Positions 25,796-35,160 of a stretch of DNA of 64,000 nt are shown here, in pieces; positions within the stretch are counted from its first letter, which is position 1; each line of letters begins with the position of its first letter. Source of the stretch: CAVXUB01 sp963764805 (GTDB taxonomy: Bacteria; Actinomycetota; Acidimicrobiia; Acidimicrobiales; Bog-793); NCBI GenBank assembly GCA_963764805.1, contig CAVXUB010000002.1, forward strand, positions 496,001 to 560,000, written 5' to 3'. The translations under genes and the position numbers were made by a program. The notes under the pieces were generated by a model, which did no database searches, had not been told where the DNA came from, and saw nothing but the letters and a program-made list of their open reading frames with translations.

Positions 25796-26622
25796 GTCAG
25801 CGCGTCCTCTCGCGCAGCCTGGGCGTCGGCGTCGGCGTCGGCGTCTTCGTCCGGCTCCGGCTCGCCGAGATAGGCGCGGATCACCTGCGGGTCGGACTGG
25901 ATCTCCGACGGCGGCCCGCAAGCGACCGTCCTCCCGAAGTCGAGCACGAGGACGCGCTCGGCGAGAGTCATCACCACGTTCATGTCGTGCTCGACGAGTA
26001 CGACCGCGCAGCCGATCTCGGAGTGCACCGAGCGGATCAGCTCGGCGGTCTCAGCGCGCTCGGCCCGGCTCATCCCGGCCACCGGCTCGTCGAGCAGCAG
26101 CAGCTTCGGCTCCATGGCGATGGCTCGTGCGAGCTCGACACGCTTGCGGATGCCGTAGGGCAGGATCCCGACCGGGCGGGCGGCGATGCCGCCGATGCCG
26201 CACAGATCGAGTGCCTCGCGGGCGGCCTGGCGGTTGGCCCGCTCCTCCCGACGGGCTGCTGGCAGCCCGAGCCCTGCCCGCACGGCCCTGGCCCTCATAT
26301 GGCAGCTGCGGCCCACGAGGACGTTCTCGAGGACCGAGAGGAGCGGGAACAGAGCCAGGTTCTGGAAGGTGCGGGCCACGCCGAGCCCTGCCAGCTGGTG
26401 CGGCTTCAACTTCGACATGTCACGGCCCAGGCAGACAAGCTCGCCGGCCGTGGGAGGGTAGATGCAGCTGAGAAGGTTGAACAGAGACGTCTTGCCGGCG
26501 CCGTTCGGCCCGATCACCGCGAACAGCTCGCCGGGGCGCACTTGGAAGCTCACGTCGCTCAGCGCGGCCACCGCACCGAAACGCAGGCTCGCCCCCCTCA
26601 CCTCCAGCGCCCACTCGCTCAT
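25792..26622 (-). CDS. ABC transporter ATP-binding protein, LivG type
   Basis: 276 residues. Walker A GPNGAGKTS near residue 38, the Q-loop region, and Walker B LLLLDEPVAGMS are intact; the ABC signature is replaced by the LivG-type YGIRKRVELARA segment. The C-terminus ends in an acidic tail with an Ala-Asp repeat encoded by four tandem GGCGTC hexamers (25822-25845), unusual for the family. ATGA overlap with livF. Confidence 0.92.
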   Translation of the reverse strand: MSEWALEVRGASLRFGAVAALSDVSFQVRPGELFAVIGPNGAGKTSLFNLLSCIYPPTAGELVCLGRDMSKLKPHQLAGLGVARTFQNLALFPLLSVLENVLVGRSCHMRARAVRAGLGLPAARREERANRQAAREALDLCGIGGIAARPVGILPYGIRKRVELARAIAMEPKLLLLDEPVAGMSRAERAETAELIRSVHSEIGCAVVLVEHDMNVVMTLAERVLVLDFGRTVACGPPSEIQSDPQVIRAYLGEPEPDEDADADADAQAAREDALT

Positions 26623-27431
26623 CGGCCGCCACCGACCGGCGCTGCCCCGCCTACCGCCTCCCCCGCACCGCCGGTGCCCACGCCGAGATAGGCGCTGCGC
26701 AGCTGCGCATCGGCCAGCAACTGCCGCGTCGGTCCACTGGCGACCACCTCGCCGGTGTCGATCAGGTAGCCGTTCGGGGCGACGGCGGTCGCCAGCGCGC
26801 TCGACTGCTCGACGAGAAGCACGCCGACGCCATCGCAGTTGATCTGCTTGAGGGCGGCGCCGATCGAGCGGATCACGAGGGGCGCCAGTCCGAGCGACGG
26901 CTCGTCGAGCAGGAGGAGACGCGGATCGCTCATCAACGCCCGCCCGATGGCCAGCATCTGCTGCTCGCCCCCGGACAAGAGGCCCGCCGGCTGCCGCAGC
27001 CGCTCACCGAGAACCGGGAAGAGGTCCAGCACTCGTTGGCGCAGCTCGCCACTGCGGCCCCTGTCCCGCCGGGTGAAGCCGCCCGCACGCAGGTTCTCGT
27101 CGACCGTCAGCTCGGCGAAGACGTGGCGTCCCTCGAGCACCTGCGCCACACCCTCCTTCACGAGCCGGGCACTCTCCCGACCGAGCACCTCCTCGCCTTG
27201 GTACCGCACGCGACCGGCGGTCACTCGGCCGCCGTGGAAGGCGAGCAGGCCGGAGATGGCGCGCAGCAGCGTGCTCTTCCCGGCGCCGTTCGGACCGAGC
27301 AGGCAGACCGCGCCGCCGGCAGGCACCTCCAGCGAGACGCCGTGCAGCGCCTGCACGCCCCCGTAGGCGACGGCGAGACCTTCGATCTCCAGAGCCGGGA
27401 CGGCTCGCTGCTGCGCCGGCACCGCCGTCAT
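26619..27431 (-). CDS. ABC transporter ATP-binding protein, LivF type
   Basis: 270 residues from ATG 27431. LGPNGAGKSTLLRAISGL (Walker A), SGGEQQMLAIGRAL (signature) and LLLDEPSLGLAP (Walker B) are intact. The start is set by the ATGA overlap with the hydrolase stop; a longer open frame upstream is the hydrolase gene read in another frame. A Gly/Ala-rich C-terminal tail of about 25 residues is non-conserved. Confidence 0.92.
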   Translation of the reverse strand: MTAVPAQQRAVPALEIEGLAVAYGGVQALHGVSLEVPAGGAVCLLGPNGAGKSTLLRAISGLLAFHGGRVTAGRVRYQGEEVLGRESARLVKEGVAQVLEGRHVFAELTVDENLRAGGFTRRDRGRSGELRQRVLDLFPVLGERLRQPAGLLSGGEQQMLAIGRALMSDPRLLLLDEPSLGLAPLVIRSIGAALKQINCDGVGVLLVEQSSALATAVAPNGYLIDTGEVVASGPTRQLLADAQLRSAYLGVGTGGAGEAVGGAAPVGGGR

Positions 27432-28330
27432 CGGGGACCGTCCGCGGCAGTCACGTGCCGGGCCAGGGCCTGCGCCCCGCGGGCGCCGAACATCAGCGTG
27501 TAGTGGTTGGTGTCCTCGACCATCTCCTCGCTCAGCCGCGGCAGCCGCCTCGCCCACCGCTCGACGACGTCGTCGGGGTAGAGCGGGTGCGGCTTGTTGA
27601 GGAGATCGCGAGCCGCCCGCACGAGATCTATCGGGCATTGGATCTCGCCCAGCCAGCGCCCGAGCAGTGCCTCGCCCGCCAGCAGGTCGGCGGCATCCCG
27701 GCGCACCGGCTCCGTGCGTGCCCGTGGGGTGAAGCCACCCTCCACGGGCTCGAGGTCGTAGGCCAGGTACCGCTCCACGTAGCTATTCCACTCCTCCGAG
27801 ACGGCCGGGTGTAGTCGCCAGAAGTCGAGGTACGCCTCGCTCGTGACATAGACCTGGTCAAGCCGCTCGACGGCCGGCCCCACGACCACCCGCAGCATCT
27901 CGTCGGCGTCGATTCCGTCCGGTAGGGGGAGGGGGAGCCCTCCGTCGGCGAGCACCAACCGTCGCACATGTTGCGGATTGGCGGCGGCGAGCGCCACGCC
28001 GACATAGCCGCCGAGGGACTCGCCTAGCACGACGGCGGACGTGGAGAACGATCGCAACACGGCGGCGCAGTCCTCGGCATGGCTCTGCAGCCCGTACGGC
28101 TCCGGCAGCTGATTGCTCGCGCCACGACCACGCAGGTCCGGCGCCACGAGCGTCCACTCCGGCCCGAGCAGATCGGCGACGGGCTGCAACTGCATGCAAG
28201 AGCCTGTGAGCCCGTGGATCCCCAGAGCCAGCTTCTCGCCTGTCCCGAATCGAGCCGCGCGGAGAGTCCCCCCGCGGACCGCTACGTCGAAGAACTCAGA
28301 TGGGCCGCCTGCCCGTTCCCCTAGTAGCAA
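27428..28330 (-). CDS. Alpha/beta-fold hydrolase, first gene of the liv operon
   Basis: 300 residues. The oxyanion segment IHGLTGSCMQ, then APDLRGRGAS, the nucleophile elbow GESLGG (Ser near residue 124) and a late VEDTNHYTLM with the catalytic His outline an esterase/amidase-type alpha/beta hydrolase. The best start is TTG 28330. Because it is co-transcribed with the importer, it may hydrolyse the imported compound or its precursor (ester, amide or lactone); substrate unknown. The divergent TetR gene and two palindromes lie just upstream. Confidence 0.85.
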   Translation of the reverse strand: MLLGERAGGPSEFFDVAVRGGTLRAARFGTGEKLALGIHGLTGSCMQLQPVADLLGPEWTLVAPDLRGRGASNQLPEPYGLQSHAEDCAAVLRSFSTSAVVLGESLGGYVGVALAAANPQHVRRLVLADGGLPLPLPDGIDADEMLRVVVGPAVERLDQVYVTSEAYLDFWRLHPAVSEEWNSYVERYLAYDLEPVEGGFTPRARTEPVRRDAADLLAGEALLGRWLGEIQCPIDLVRAARDLLNKPHPLYPDDVVERWARRLPRLSEEMVEDTNHYTLMFGARGAQALARHVTAADGPR

Positions 28331-28338
28331 AACTACCC

Positions 28339-28366
28339 CCTAACGAGCGTTCGTTTCGTCGTTAGG
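28339..28366. promoter_or_regulatory. Operator-like inverted repeat next to the hydrolase-liv operon
   Basis: Perfect 8-bp arms CCTAACGA and TCGTTAGG are separated by 12 bp that include a nested near-palindrome AACGAGCGTTCGTT. It lies 9 bp upstream of the operon's first start codon and shares CGTTCG with the second palindrome, so a TetR-type dimer binding both is likely. Confidence 0.6.
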
Positions 28367-28453
28367 ATGTCCGCCGGCGGTCTGCTTGTCAAGCAAGGTT
28401 CGAGGCGAACATTGGCGACAGGCGAGGTTCGACCACCTATTGTTGCAAGAGGC

Positions 28454-28471
28454 GCCGAACGGTCGTTCGGC
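28454..28471. promoter_or_regulatory. Operator-like palindrome upstream of tetR
   Basis: GCCGAACG-GT-CGTTCGGC is an 18-bp inverted repeat with perfect 8-bp arms, ending 9 bp before the chosen ATG of the TetR gene. This is the usual position for autoregulation. Confidence 0.62.
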
Positions 28472-28480
28472 AGACGAAGG

Positions 28481-29128
28481 ATGGCTCGCCTGAAGATGGC
28501 GCGAAGTGGCTCGACAGTGGCGTCGGGGACCGCTCTACTGCCTGCCCGCGCCACATCGGATGGCACGCACCGGCGCTTGCTGGAGGAGGCGCTCGTGCTG
28601 TTCGGCTCGCGCGGGTACCACGGGGTGTCGGTGCGAGAGATCGCCCGCGCGGCCGGCGTCCAGGCCAGCTCGATCTACTCGCACCTGGAGTCCAAGGAGC
28701 AGTTGCTGTACGAGTTGATGTACCTCGGCCACGAGGAGCACCATCAGCTTCTCCGCCACGCCTTGCTCGAGTCGGGTCCCGAGCCCGAGGATCAGGTCGA
28801 CCACCTGGTTCGGGCTCACGTCGCGCTGCACGCCACCTACCCGGTGCTGGCCCGGATCTGCAACCGGGAGCTGTCCGCACTCGGAGATGCCAACAGGGAC
28901 AGGGTGCTGGCCGTGAGGCGCCAGTCCGAGCAGATCTTCACCGACGTGATCGAGCGCGGCGTCCGCCTCGGCGTGTTCGACGTGCCCGATGCATGGCTGG
29001 CGACTGCCGCGGTGGCCGCGATGGGGCTGCGACTGGCCGAGTGGTGGGACGGCAGCCAGCCCTACCGGGTGGAGCAGGTGGCGGACGCCTACGCCCTCTA
29101 CGCCCTGCGCATCCTGCGGCGGAGCTAG
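28481..29128 (+). CDS. TetR family transcriptional regulator
   Basis: 215 residues from ATG 28481; the ATG at 28496 is an alternative, and the open frame further upstream would run through the operator. The N-terminal HTH is clear (LLEEALVLFGSRGYHGVSVREIARAAGVQASSIYSHLESKEQLLYEL), and the C-terminal part resembles the TetR_C_33-like ligand-binding domains of acyl-CoA/fatty-acid-type regulators. It is divergent from the hydrolase-liv operon and probably represses both it and itself. Confidence 0.9.
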   Translation: MARLKMARSGSTVASGTALLPARATSDGTHRRLLEEALVLFGSRGYHGVSVREIARAAGVQASSIYSHLESKEQLLYELMYLGHEEHHQLLRHALLESGPEPEDQVDHLVRAHVALHATYPVLARICNRELSALGDANRDRVLAVRRQSEQIFTDVIERGVRLGVFDVPDAWLATAAVAAMGLRLAEWWDGSQPYRVEQVADAYALYALRILRRS

Positions 29129-29168
29129 CAGCAGTGCGATCCGAGCGATAGTTCGCAAGAATCGAGCC

Positions 29169-30515
29169 GTGATCGACCACAGCCCGGCACCGACGGGAGA
29201 AGTCACCGAGCTTCTCCAACAGCTCATCCGCAATCAGTGCGTGAACGACGGGCGGCCGGAATCCGGCGAGGAGACCCGGTCCGCCGATCTGCTGCGGGAC
29301 TATCTGGAGGGGGTGGGGCTGGCGGTGGAGCGTTTCGAGCCGCTGCCCGGGCGCGGGTCGCTCGTCGCCCGGATCGAGGGCTCGGACCCTTCAGCGCCCA
29401 CGCTCTGCCTGATGGGCCACACCGATGTCGTCCCGGTGACGCCCTCCGGCTGGAGCCGCGACCCCTTCGGCGGGGAGCTTGTCGAGGGCGAGGTCTGGGG
29501 GCGGGGCGCCATCGACATGCTGAACCTCACCGCCTCGATGGCCGTCGCCTTCCGGCACCTGGCTCAGTCGGGGTTCGCACCCCGCGGCACGCTCATCTAC
29601 CTCGCCGTCGCCGACGAGGAGGCAGGAGGGCACCACGGCGCCGAGTGGCTCGCCGAGCACGCCTACGACGCCATCCGCGCCGACTTCGTCCTCTCCGAGT
29701 CCGGAGGGATCGTCCACCGCACGGCTGAGGGCCCACGCATCACGCTCACGACCGGAGAGAAGGGGATCGCCTGGCGCCGGCTGCGCGTACGCGGCACCCC
29801 CGGGCACGGGTCGATGCCCTTCGGGGCGGACAACGCGCTCGTGAAGGCGGCGGCGGTGGTCGAACGGCTGGCGCGCTACCGCCCGAGAGCGGTGATCACC
29901 GACACCTGGCGCCAGCACTCGCAGGTGCTGGCCGTGCCCGAGGAGCTGCGCGAGGCGCTCGTCGACCCAGAACGCGCCTACGAGGCGTGCCAGTCGATCC
30001 CCGACCAGAGGACGGCCAAGCTCGCCCACGCCTGCACGCACATGACCTTCAGCCCCAACGTGGCGCACGGGGGCGTGAAGACGAACGTCATCCCGGACGC
30101 CGTCGAGCTCGACGTCGACATCCGTACGCTGCCGGGCGAAACGGCAGCAGACGTGGCGGAGAACCTGGCGGCGGCGCTCGGCGATCTGGCCGCCTCGGTG
30201 GAGGTGAGCGCACTGCAGGACGGCCCCTCGACGTCCTCGCCGTGGGACACGAGGCTCCGCGATGTGCTCGAGCGGGTGGTGCAGGACGCCTACCCGCGGG
30301 CCTCGCTCGTCCCCCGCATGACGGCCGGCGGCACAGACCTTCGCTTCTTCAGGGACAAGGGCGCCATCGGGTACGGCTTCGGACTCTTCAGCGACGGTGT
30401 CAGCTTCGAGGACTTCTCGACCCGTTTCCACGGCAACGACGAGCGCGTCGACGTCGAGTCGCTGCGGCTCACCACCCAGATGTGGATCGACGTGGCGCAG
30501 CAACTGCTCGGTTAA
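29169..30515 (+). CDS. M20 family metallopeptidase/carboxypeptidase
   Basis: A dizinc peptidase or deacylase with 448 residues. Metal ligands are visible: MGHTDVVPV (His near residue 80), GRGAIDML (Asp), DEEAGG (catalytic Glu and ligand Glu), SESGG and the late FHGNDER His. A dimerisation domain lies between about residues 195 and 330. GTG 29169 is chosen because it precedes the conserved VTELLQQLIRNQCVN. It follows tetR by 40 bp; relation to the imported ligand is possible but unproven. Confidence 0.88.
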   Translation: MIDHSPAPTGEVTELLQQLIRNQCVNDGRPESGEETRSADLLRDYLEGVGLAVERFEPLPGRGSLVARIEGSDPSAPTLCLMGHTDVVPVTPSGWSRDPFGGELVEGEVWGRGAIDMLNLTASMAVAFRHLAQSGFAPRGTLIYLAVADEEAGGHHGAEWLAEHAYDAIRADFVLSESGGIVHRTAEGPRITLTTGEKGIAWRRLRVRGTPGHGSMPFGADNALVKAAAVVERLARYRPRAVITDTWRQHSQVLAVPEELREALVDPERAYEACQSIPDQRTAKLAHACTHMTFSPNVAHGGVKTNVIPDAVELDVDIRTLPGETAADVAENLAAALGDLAASVEVSALQDGPSTSSPWDTRLRDVLERVVQDAYPRASLVPRMTAGGTDLRFFRDKGAIGYGFGLFSDGVSFEDFSTRFHGNDERVDVESLRLTTQMWIDVAQQLLG

Positions 30516-30524
30516 GGTCCCGCC

Positions 30525-31757
30525 ATGCCCGGGGTCCTGTCGATCGTGCTGGCCGGCGGGGAGGGCAAGCGGCTGATGCCGCTCACCCTCGACCGGGCCA
30601 AGCCGGCCGTGCCGTTCGGCGGCCAGTACCGGCTGGTCGACTTCGCGCTGTCGAACCTGGCCAACGCCGGCCTGTTGAAGATCGTCGTGCTGACCCAGTA
30701 CAAGAGCCACAGCCTCGACCTCCACATCTCGCGAACCTGGCGGATGTCGACGATGCTCGGCAACTACGTCACGACGGTGCCGGCCCAGATGCGCCGCGGC
30801 CGGCAGTGGTTCTCCGGATCCGCCGACGCGGTGTACCAGAACTCAACATCATCGGCGACGAGCGCCCGGACTACATCATGCGTGTTCGGTGCCGATCACA
30901 TCTACCGGATGGACCCGCGCCAGATGCTCGAGCAGCACATCGAGAGCGGGGCGGGCGTCACCGTCGCAGGGATCCGGGTGCCGATCGAGGAGGCGTCCCA
31001 GTTCGGCGTGATCGAACCGGGCGAGGGGACGAAGATCCGGGCCTTCCACGAGAAGCCGTCCCATCCCAAGCCCCTCGACGACGACCCCGGCTGCGTGTTC
31101 GCCTCGATGGGCAACTACGTCTTCACCACCCAGGCTCTCATCGACGCCCTCGCCGCCGACTCCGACGACCCCGACTCGGGCCACGACATGGGCGGCGACA
31201 TCATCCCCGCGCTCGTCGGCGCCGGGGAGGCGCACGTCTACGACTTCACGCACAACCACGTTCCCGGGGCGACCGAGCGGGACCGCGGCTACTGGCGCGA
31301 CGTCGGGACGCTCGACAGCTACTACGAGGCGAGCATGGACCTTGTGTCGGTCCACCCGGTCTTCAACCTCTACAACCACCAGTGGCCGATCTACACGTCG
31401 CTGCCGCCTTCGCTCCCGCCCGCCAAGTTCGTGTTCGAGGACCCCGAGCGCGGCGGGCCGCGCCTTCGACTCGCTCGTCTGCAGCGGCGTGATCATCTCG
31501 GGCGGCACCGTCCGCCGCTCGGTCCTGTCGCCCGGTGTGCTGGTCGAGGACGGGGCGCTCGTCGAGGACTCCGTCCTGATGAACGACGTGAAGATCGGTA
31601 AGGGCGCCGTCGTGCGGCGGGCGATCCTCGACAAGAACGTGATCGTCGAGGCGGGGGCCGAGCTGGGAGGTCGACGAGGAGGTCGACCGTGAGCGTCACG
31701 TGGTCTCGGAGAAGGGAGTCGTCGTCGTCGGGAAGGGCCGCGAGGTCCGCGAGTTGA
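30525..31757 (+). CDS. glgC: Glucose-1-phosphate adenylyltransferase GlgC (several frameshifts)
   Basis: It makes ADP-glucose for glycogen. LAGGEGKRLMPLTLDRAKPAVPFGG and RLVDFALSNLANAG at the start, FGADHIYRMDPRQML, FHEKPSHP and YWRDVGTLDSYYEA in the middle, and the left-handed beta-helix C-terminus are clear. The reading must change frame at about 30842 (one base missing), 30880 (one extra; these two compensate, and between them lies LNIIGDERPDYIM), 31458 and 31668 (one extra each), and near 31745. The last part, VDEEVDRERHVVSEKGVVVVGKG, is the normal ending. The stop is taken as TGA 31755-31757. The clustered indels look like sequence errors. Joined length about 410 residues. Confidence 0.88.
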
Positions 31758-32920
31758 GGGTCGCCATGCTGACTCGGGAGTACCCGCCGGAGGTCTACGG
31801 CGGCGCCGGTGTGCACGTCGAGTACCTGAGCCGAGAGCTCGCGCGACCTCGTCGAGGTCGAGGTGCACTGTTTCGGGAGCGAGCGGACGCTGCCACTCGT
31901 GCGGGCGACCTACGAGCCGTGGGAGGCGCTGCCGACGGGCGGCGGGGCCGCCGCACTGCAGGCCATGGCGGTGGATCTGCGGATGGCGGCGGCCGTCGCG
32001 GGCGTCGACGTCGTCCACAGCCACACCTGGTACGCCAACTTCGGCGGGCATCTGGCAAAGCTCCTCTACGACGTCCCGCACGTGATGACCGCGCACAGCC
32101 TCGAGCCGTTGCGCCCGTGGAAGGCCGACCAGCTGGGCGGAGGCTACGCGCTGTCGAGCTTCTGCGAGCAGACCGCGATCGAAGCCGCTGACGCGGTGAT
32201 CGCGGTGTCCGCCGCGATGGCCGAGGACATCATCCGGGTCTACCCGGCGGTGCGCGCCCGAACGGGTGCACGTGATCCACAACGGGATCGACGCCGGCGA
32301 GTACCAGCCGGACCCGGGGACCGACGTCCTCGAACGGTACGGCGTGGACCCCGACCGTCCGGCCGTCATCTGGATCGGGAGGGTCACCGCGCAGAAGGGG
32401 ATCGGCCATCTGCTCGACATGGCGGAGCTGCTGCCGCCCGACATCCAGCTCGTGTTCCTGGCGGGTGCTCCCGACACCCCCGAGATCGGGGCCGAGATGT
32501 CGGCCCGGGCGGCAGCGCTGGCCTCCAAGCGAGCCCGGCGTCCACTGGATAGAGGCGATGCTGCCGCGCCCTGACGTCGTGCAACTTCTCAGCCATGCGA
32601 CGGTGTTCGTCTGCCCGTCGGTCTACGAGCCGTTCGGCCTGATCAACGTCGAAGCGATGGCTTGCGGCCTGCCCGTGGTGGCGACGGCGGTCGGCGGCAT
32701 CCCGGAGATCGTCGTCGAAGGTGTGACGGGGTTCCTCGTTCCCGTGCCGGAGGGCGAGGTGGGCCTCGGCAAGGCGCTGGCAGAGCGTGTGTTGGCGGTG
32801 GCAGCCGATCCGGAACGGGCAGCCGAGATGGGTCGGCAGGGCCGCCAACGCGTGCTGGACCAGTTCACCTGGTCCGCCATCGCCGGCCGCACGGCTGCGC
32901 TCTACGGCACCCTGACCTGA
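31754..32920 (+). CDS. glgA: Actinobacterial-type GT4 glycogen synthase GlgA (three frameshifts)
   Basis: A retaining glycosyltransferase that uses ADP-glucose (in mycobacteria the homologue makes maltose-1-phosphate). The N-terminal AMLTREYPPEVYGGAGVHVEYL, the VVHSHTWYANFGG segment, HNGIDAGEYQ, IGRVTAQKGI and the donor-binding CPSVYEPFGLINVEAMACG are all present. One-base shifts of the same sign occur near 31843, 32261 and 32530. The TTG start overlaps the glgC stop as TTGA; because the frame of the distal glgC runs on into glgA without a stop, either this or another indel near the boundary is assumed. Joined length about 388 residues. Confidence 0.87.
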
Positions 32921-32954
32921 TTCCACGTCGCCCGGCTAGGCGGTTCCCGGGGGG

Positions 32955-33677
32955 CTAGAGGGCGCCGAGCCAGAACTTCATGCCCTGATCGTCGACGCAG
33001 TCGGAGCTGATCCCGTAGGGCTGTGTCTCCGGGTCTGTCGCCGTGCCGCCGGCGCTCCGCACGCGCCCGATTGCCTCACCGATGTCGTCCACCCGGTACA
33101 TCGGTGCGACGTGCGGGCGTTCCCATCCACCGTGCATCCCCGTCATCGGCGCCACGTCGGGGAGCTGCCACCCGTCCTCGACTCGCCCGGGCTGGAAGTC
33201 CCAGTGCAGCAACCGCCCGTAGAAGGCACGAGCACCCGCCGAGTCACCCACGTGCACGGTGATGTAGGCGACGTCACCGTGTCGCTCGCCGTTGGTCGCC
33301 GGTCGGCCGGCCCTGGCCGACGCGGAGCTGTCGAACACGGCGAAGGACATCCCTTCCGGGTCGGCGCACATCGCGTTGCGGCCCCACGGCTCGACGGTGG
33401 GGTCGTCGGCCCGACCACCGATGGAGCGGACCGTTTCCACGGCCTCGTCCACGTCGTCCACGAAGTAGTTGCAGAAGAGCGTCGGTTCGCTCACGCCGCC
33501 GTACATGCCGATCGGCACCGCCGCCCACGGCACCTCCCGGTGGCCCTCAGCCGGCCATCCGAGGACCTCCCTGTAAAAGGCTCGGGCCTTTCCCACGTCG
33601 GGCACCCACAGCGACACGTAGCCGACGTCGCCGTGACGGATCGTCCCGTTGGCAGATGGCGATGAGGAGGATGTCAT
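32955..33677 (-). CDS. VOC family protein with two glyoxalase-like domains
   Basis: 240 residues from ATG 33677. Two tandem betaalphabeta modules: the first begins DVGYVSLWVPDVGKARAFYREVLGW, the second DVAYITVHVGDSAGARAFYGRLLHW. Candidate metal ligands His and Glu occur in RHGDV and the late strands, but I cannot settle which are used. Substrate unknown. It converges with glgA, the stops being 35 bp apart. Confidence 0.87.
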   Translation of the reverse strand: MTSSSSPSANGTIRHGDVGYVSLWVPDVGKARAFYREVLGWPAEGHREVPWAAVPIGMYGGVSEPTLFCNYFVDDVDEAVETVRSIGGRADDPTVEPWGRNAMCADPEGMSFAVFDSSASARAGRPATNGERHGDVAYITVHVGDSAGARAFYGRLLHWDFQPGRVEDGWQLPDVAPMTGMHGGWERPHVAPMYRVDDIGEAIGRVRSAGGTATDPETQPYGISSDCVDDQGMKFWLGAL

Positions 33678-33798
33678 GTTCGTTCTCCGTTCGTCTGGTC
33701 CGATTGTCGTCCGAGTGGGCAAGGTTCCGTCGGCGAGGCCGAGAGCTCCCGACGACCGCCACGAGCATCATCTCGCGCGTGCGACCCGTCCAGGTACG

Positions 33799-34400
33799 AT
33801 GATCCGTATGACAACGATCATGGTCCGGGCGTTCCGTGCCCGGGGTTCCCGCCGTCCGGTGGGGGTTCCACGAGCTCGATAGCCGCCAAGCCAGGCGCTT
33901 GGTCGCCTCGGCGGGCATCGCCCGCGGTGACCTCGTGCTCGACGTGGGAGCGGGCCGCGGCGCGCTCGACGGCAGCGCTCGTAGATGCCGGCGCGCGGGT
34001 CATCGCCATCGAGCTGCACGAGGGTCGGGTTGCGCTGCTGCGGGATCGTTTCGAAGGGTGTCCGGTGCGCGTGGTGAGAGCGGACGCCCGTCGGCTGCAG
34101 CTGCCAGGCCGAACGTTCAAGGTCGTCTCCAACCCCCCGTTCGCCGCTCTCGCCTCTGTCGTCAGGCGGCTGGTCGCCAACCACAGCCGGCTCCAGCGTG
34201 CCGATCTGGTGGTCCCCTCTTACGCCGCCTGCCGTTGGTTGTCCTGGGCGGAGAAGGCCCGTGGCTCGGAGCGGCTGTTCGACATCCGAGTCGAGCGTGC
34301 CCCGCCCCGGCAAGCCTTCCATCCACCGCCTCCCGGCCCGGTCTCGCTGCTCGTGGTCGAACGGCGCGTCGCTGCGGCGGGTAGGGTCCGCTCCCGATGA
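33799..34400 (+). CDS. Erm-like 23S rRNA adenine N6-methyltransferase (two frameshifts)
   Basis: A SAM-dependent rRNA adenine methyltransferase of the KsgA/Erm superfamily. After a basic N-terminus (MVRAFRARGSRR) comes RWGFHELDSRQARRLVASAGI, the SAM motif LVLDVGAGRGAL, AGARVIAIELHEGR, RADARRLQLP and the catalytic motif SNPPFAALA. The actinobacterial W-G-F-H-E-L start and NPPF place it nearer Erm than KsgA; confirmed antibiotic resistance cannot be inferred. The frame changes near 33853 (CGTCCGG) and 33970 (CTCGAC), one extra base each. The start is ATG 33799, following an AGG; joined length about 199 residues. Confidence 0.8.
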
Positions 34401-35149
34401 CGAGCGGCACTGCGGTGGTGACGGGAGCGTCGAGCGGCATCGGGGCGGCCACCGCCCGGCTGCTGGCGGCCGCAGGCTTCGACGTGGTCCTCGGCGCTCG
34501 CCGCCTCGACCGGTTGCAGCATGTGGCAGAGGAGATCGGCGAAGCGGGCGGGCACGCAGAGGCGGTGGTTCTCGACGTGGCCGACCGCCAGTCGGTGCTC
34601 GCCTTCTCGGAGCGAGTGCCTGCCTGCCGGATCCTCGTCAACAACGCCGGCGGCGCGCTCGGGCTGGAACCGGTCACGGAGGCGGACGAGGACAAGTGGC
34701 TGGCGATGTACCAGTCGAACGTGCTCGGAACGCTGCGGATGACCAAGGCTCTCGTGCCGAAGCTCCTCGATTCGGGCGACGGTCATGTGGTGAACATCGG
34801 GTCGGTGGCTGGTTTCGAGCCGTATCCGGGCGGTGCCGGATACAACGCCGCAAAGCACGCCCTGCGCGCCGTCAACGACGTCCTCCGCATGGAGCTTCTC
34901 GGCAAGCCGATCCGCGTGACCGAGATCGACCCCGGGATGGTGGAGACCGAGTTCTCGCTCGTACGCTTCGGCGGAGACGCCGAGCGCGCCAGGTCCGTCT
35001 ACCGAGGTGTGCACCCCCTGAGCGCCGAGGATGTGGCCGAATGCGTGGTGTTTGCGGTCACCCGCCCGAGCCACGTCGACGTCGACCAGATCGTCGTCCG
35101 CCCCCGCGACCAGGCGCGCGTACACCTGCTCAACCGTTCTGACAGCTAG
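34397..35149 (+). CDS. Classical short-chain dehydrogenase/reductase (YdfG-like)
   Basis: 250 residues. NAD(P) motif TGASSGIG at residues 9-16, NNAGGALG, the catalytic Ser in NIGSVAG and YNAAKHA (Tyr/Lys). The later EIDPGMVETEFSLVRF pattern resembles YdfG/serine 3-dehydrogenase-type enzymes that reduce 3-hydroxy acids such as malonic semialdehyde precursors; the exact substrate is uncertain. ATGA overlap with the Erm-like gene. Confidence 0.88.
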   Translation: MTSGTAVVTGASSGIGAATARLLAAAGFDVVLGARRLDRLQHVAEEIGEAGGHAEAVVLDVADRQSVLAFSERVPACRILVNNAGGALGLEPVTEADEDKWLAMYQSNVLGTLRMTKALVPKLLDSGDGHVVNIGSVAGFEPYPGGAGYNAAKHALRAVNDVLRMELLGKPIRVTEIDPGMVETEFSLVRFGGDAERARSVYRGVHPLSAEDVAECVVFAVTRPSHVDVDQIVVRPRDQARVHLLNRSDS

Positions 35150-35160
35150 CCTCAGGCGCC

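Noticed and set aside
25822..25845. GGCGTC hexamer repeat as a regulatory element
   Set aside because: It is within the livG coding sequence and simply encodes the Ala-Asp tail.
30525..32920. A GlgC-GlgA fusion enzyme
   Set aside because: The frame does run without a stop from the distal glgC into glgA, but this region contains several indels and TTGA at 31754 gives a normal coupled stop/start.
33799..33882. A 27-codon leader peptide (MIRMTTIMVRAFRARG...) controlling the Erm-like gene by attenuation
   Set aside because: It shares sequence character with Erm N-termini and joins the methylase by one extra base near 33853, the same kind of shift as elsewhere; no paired hairpin set was found.
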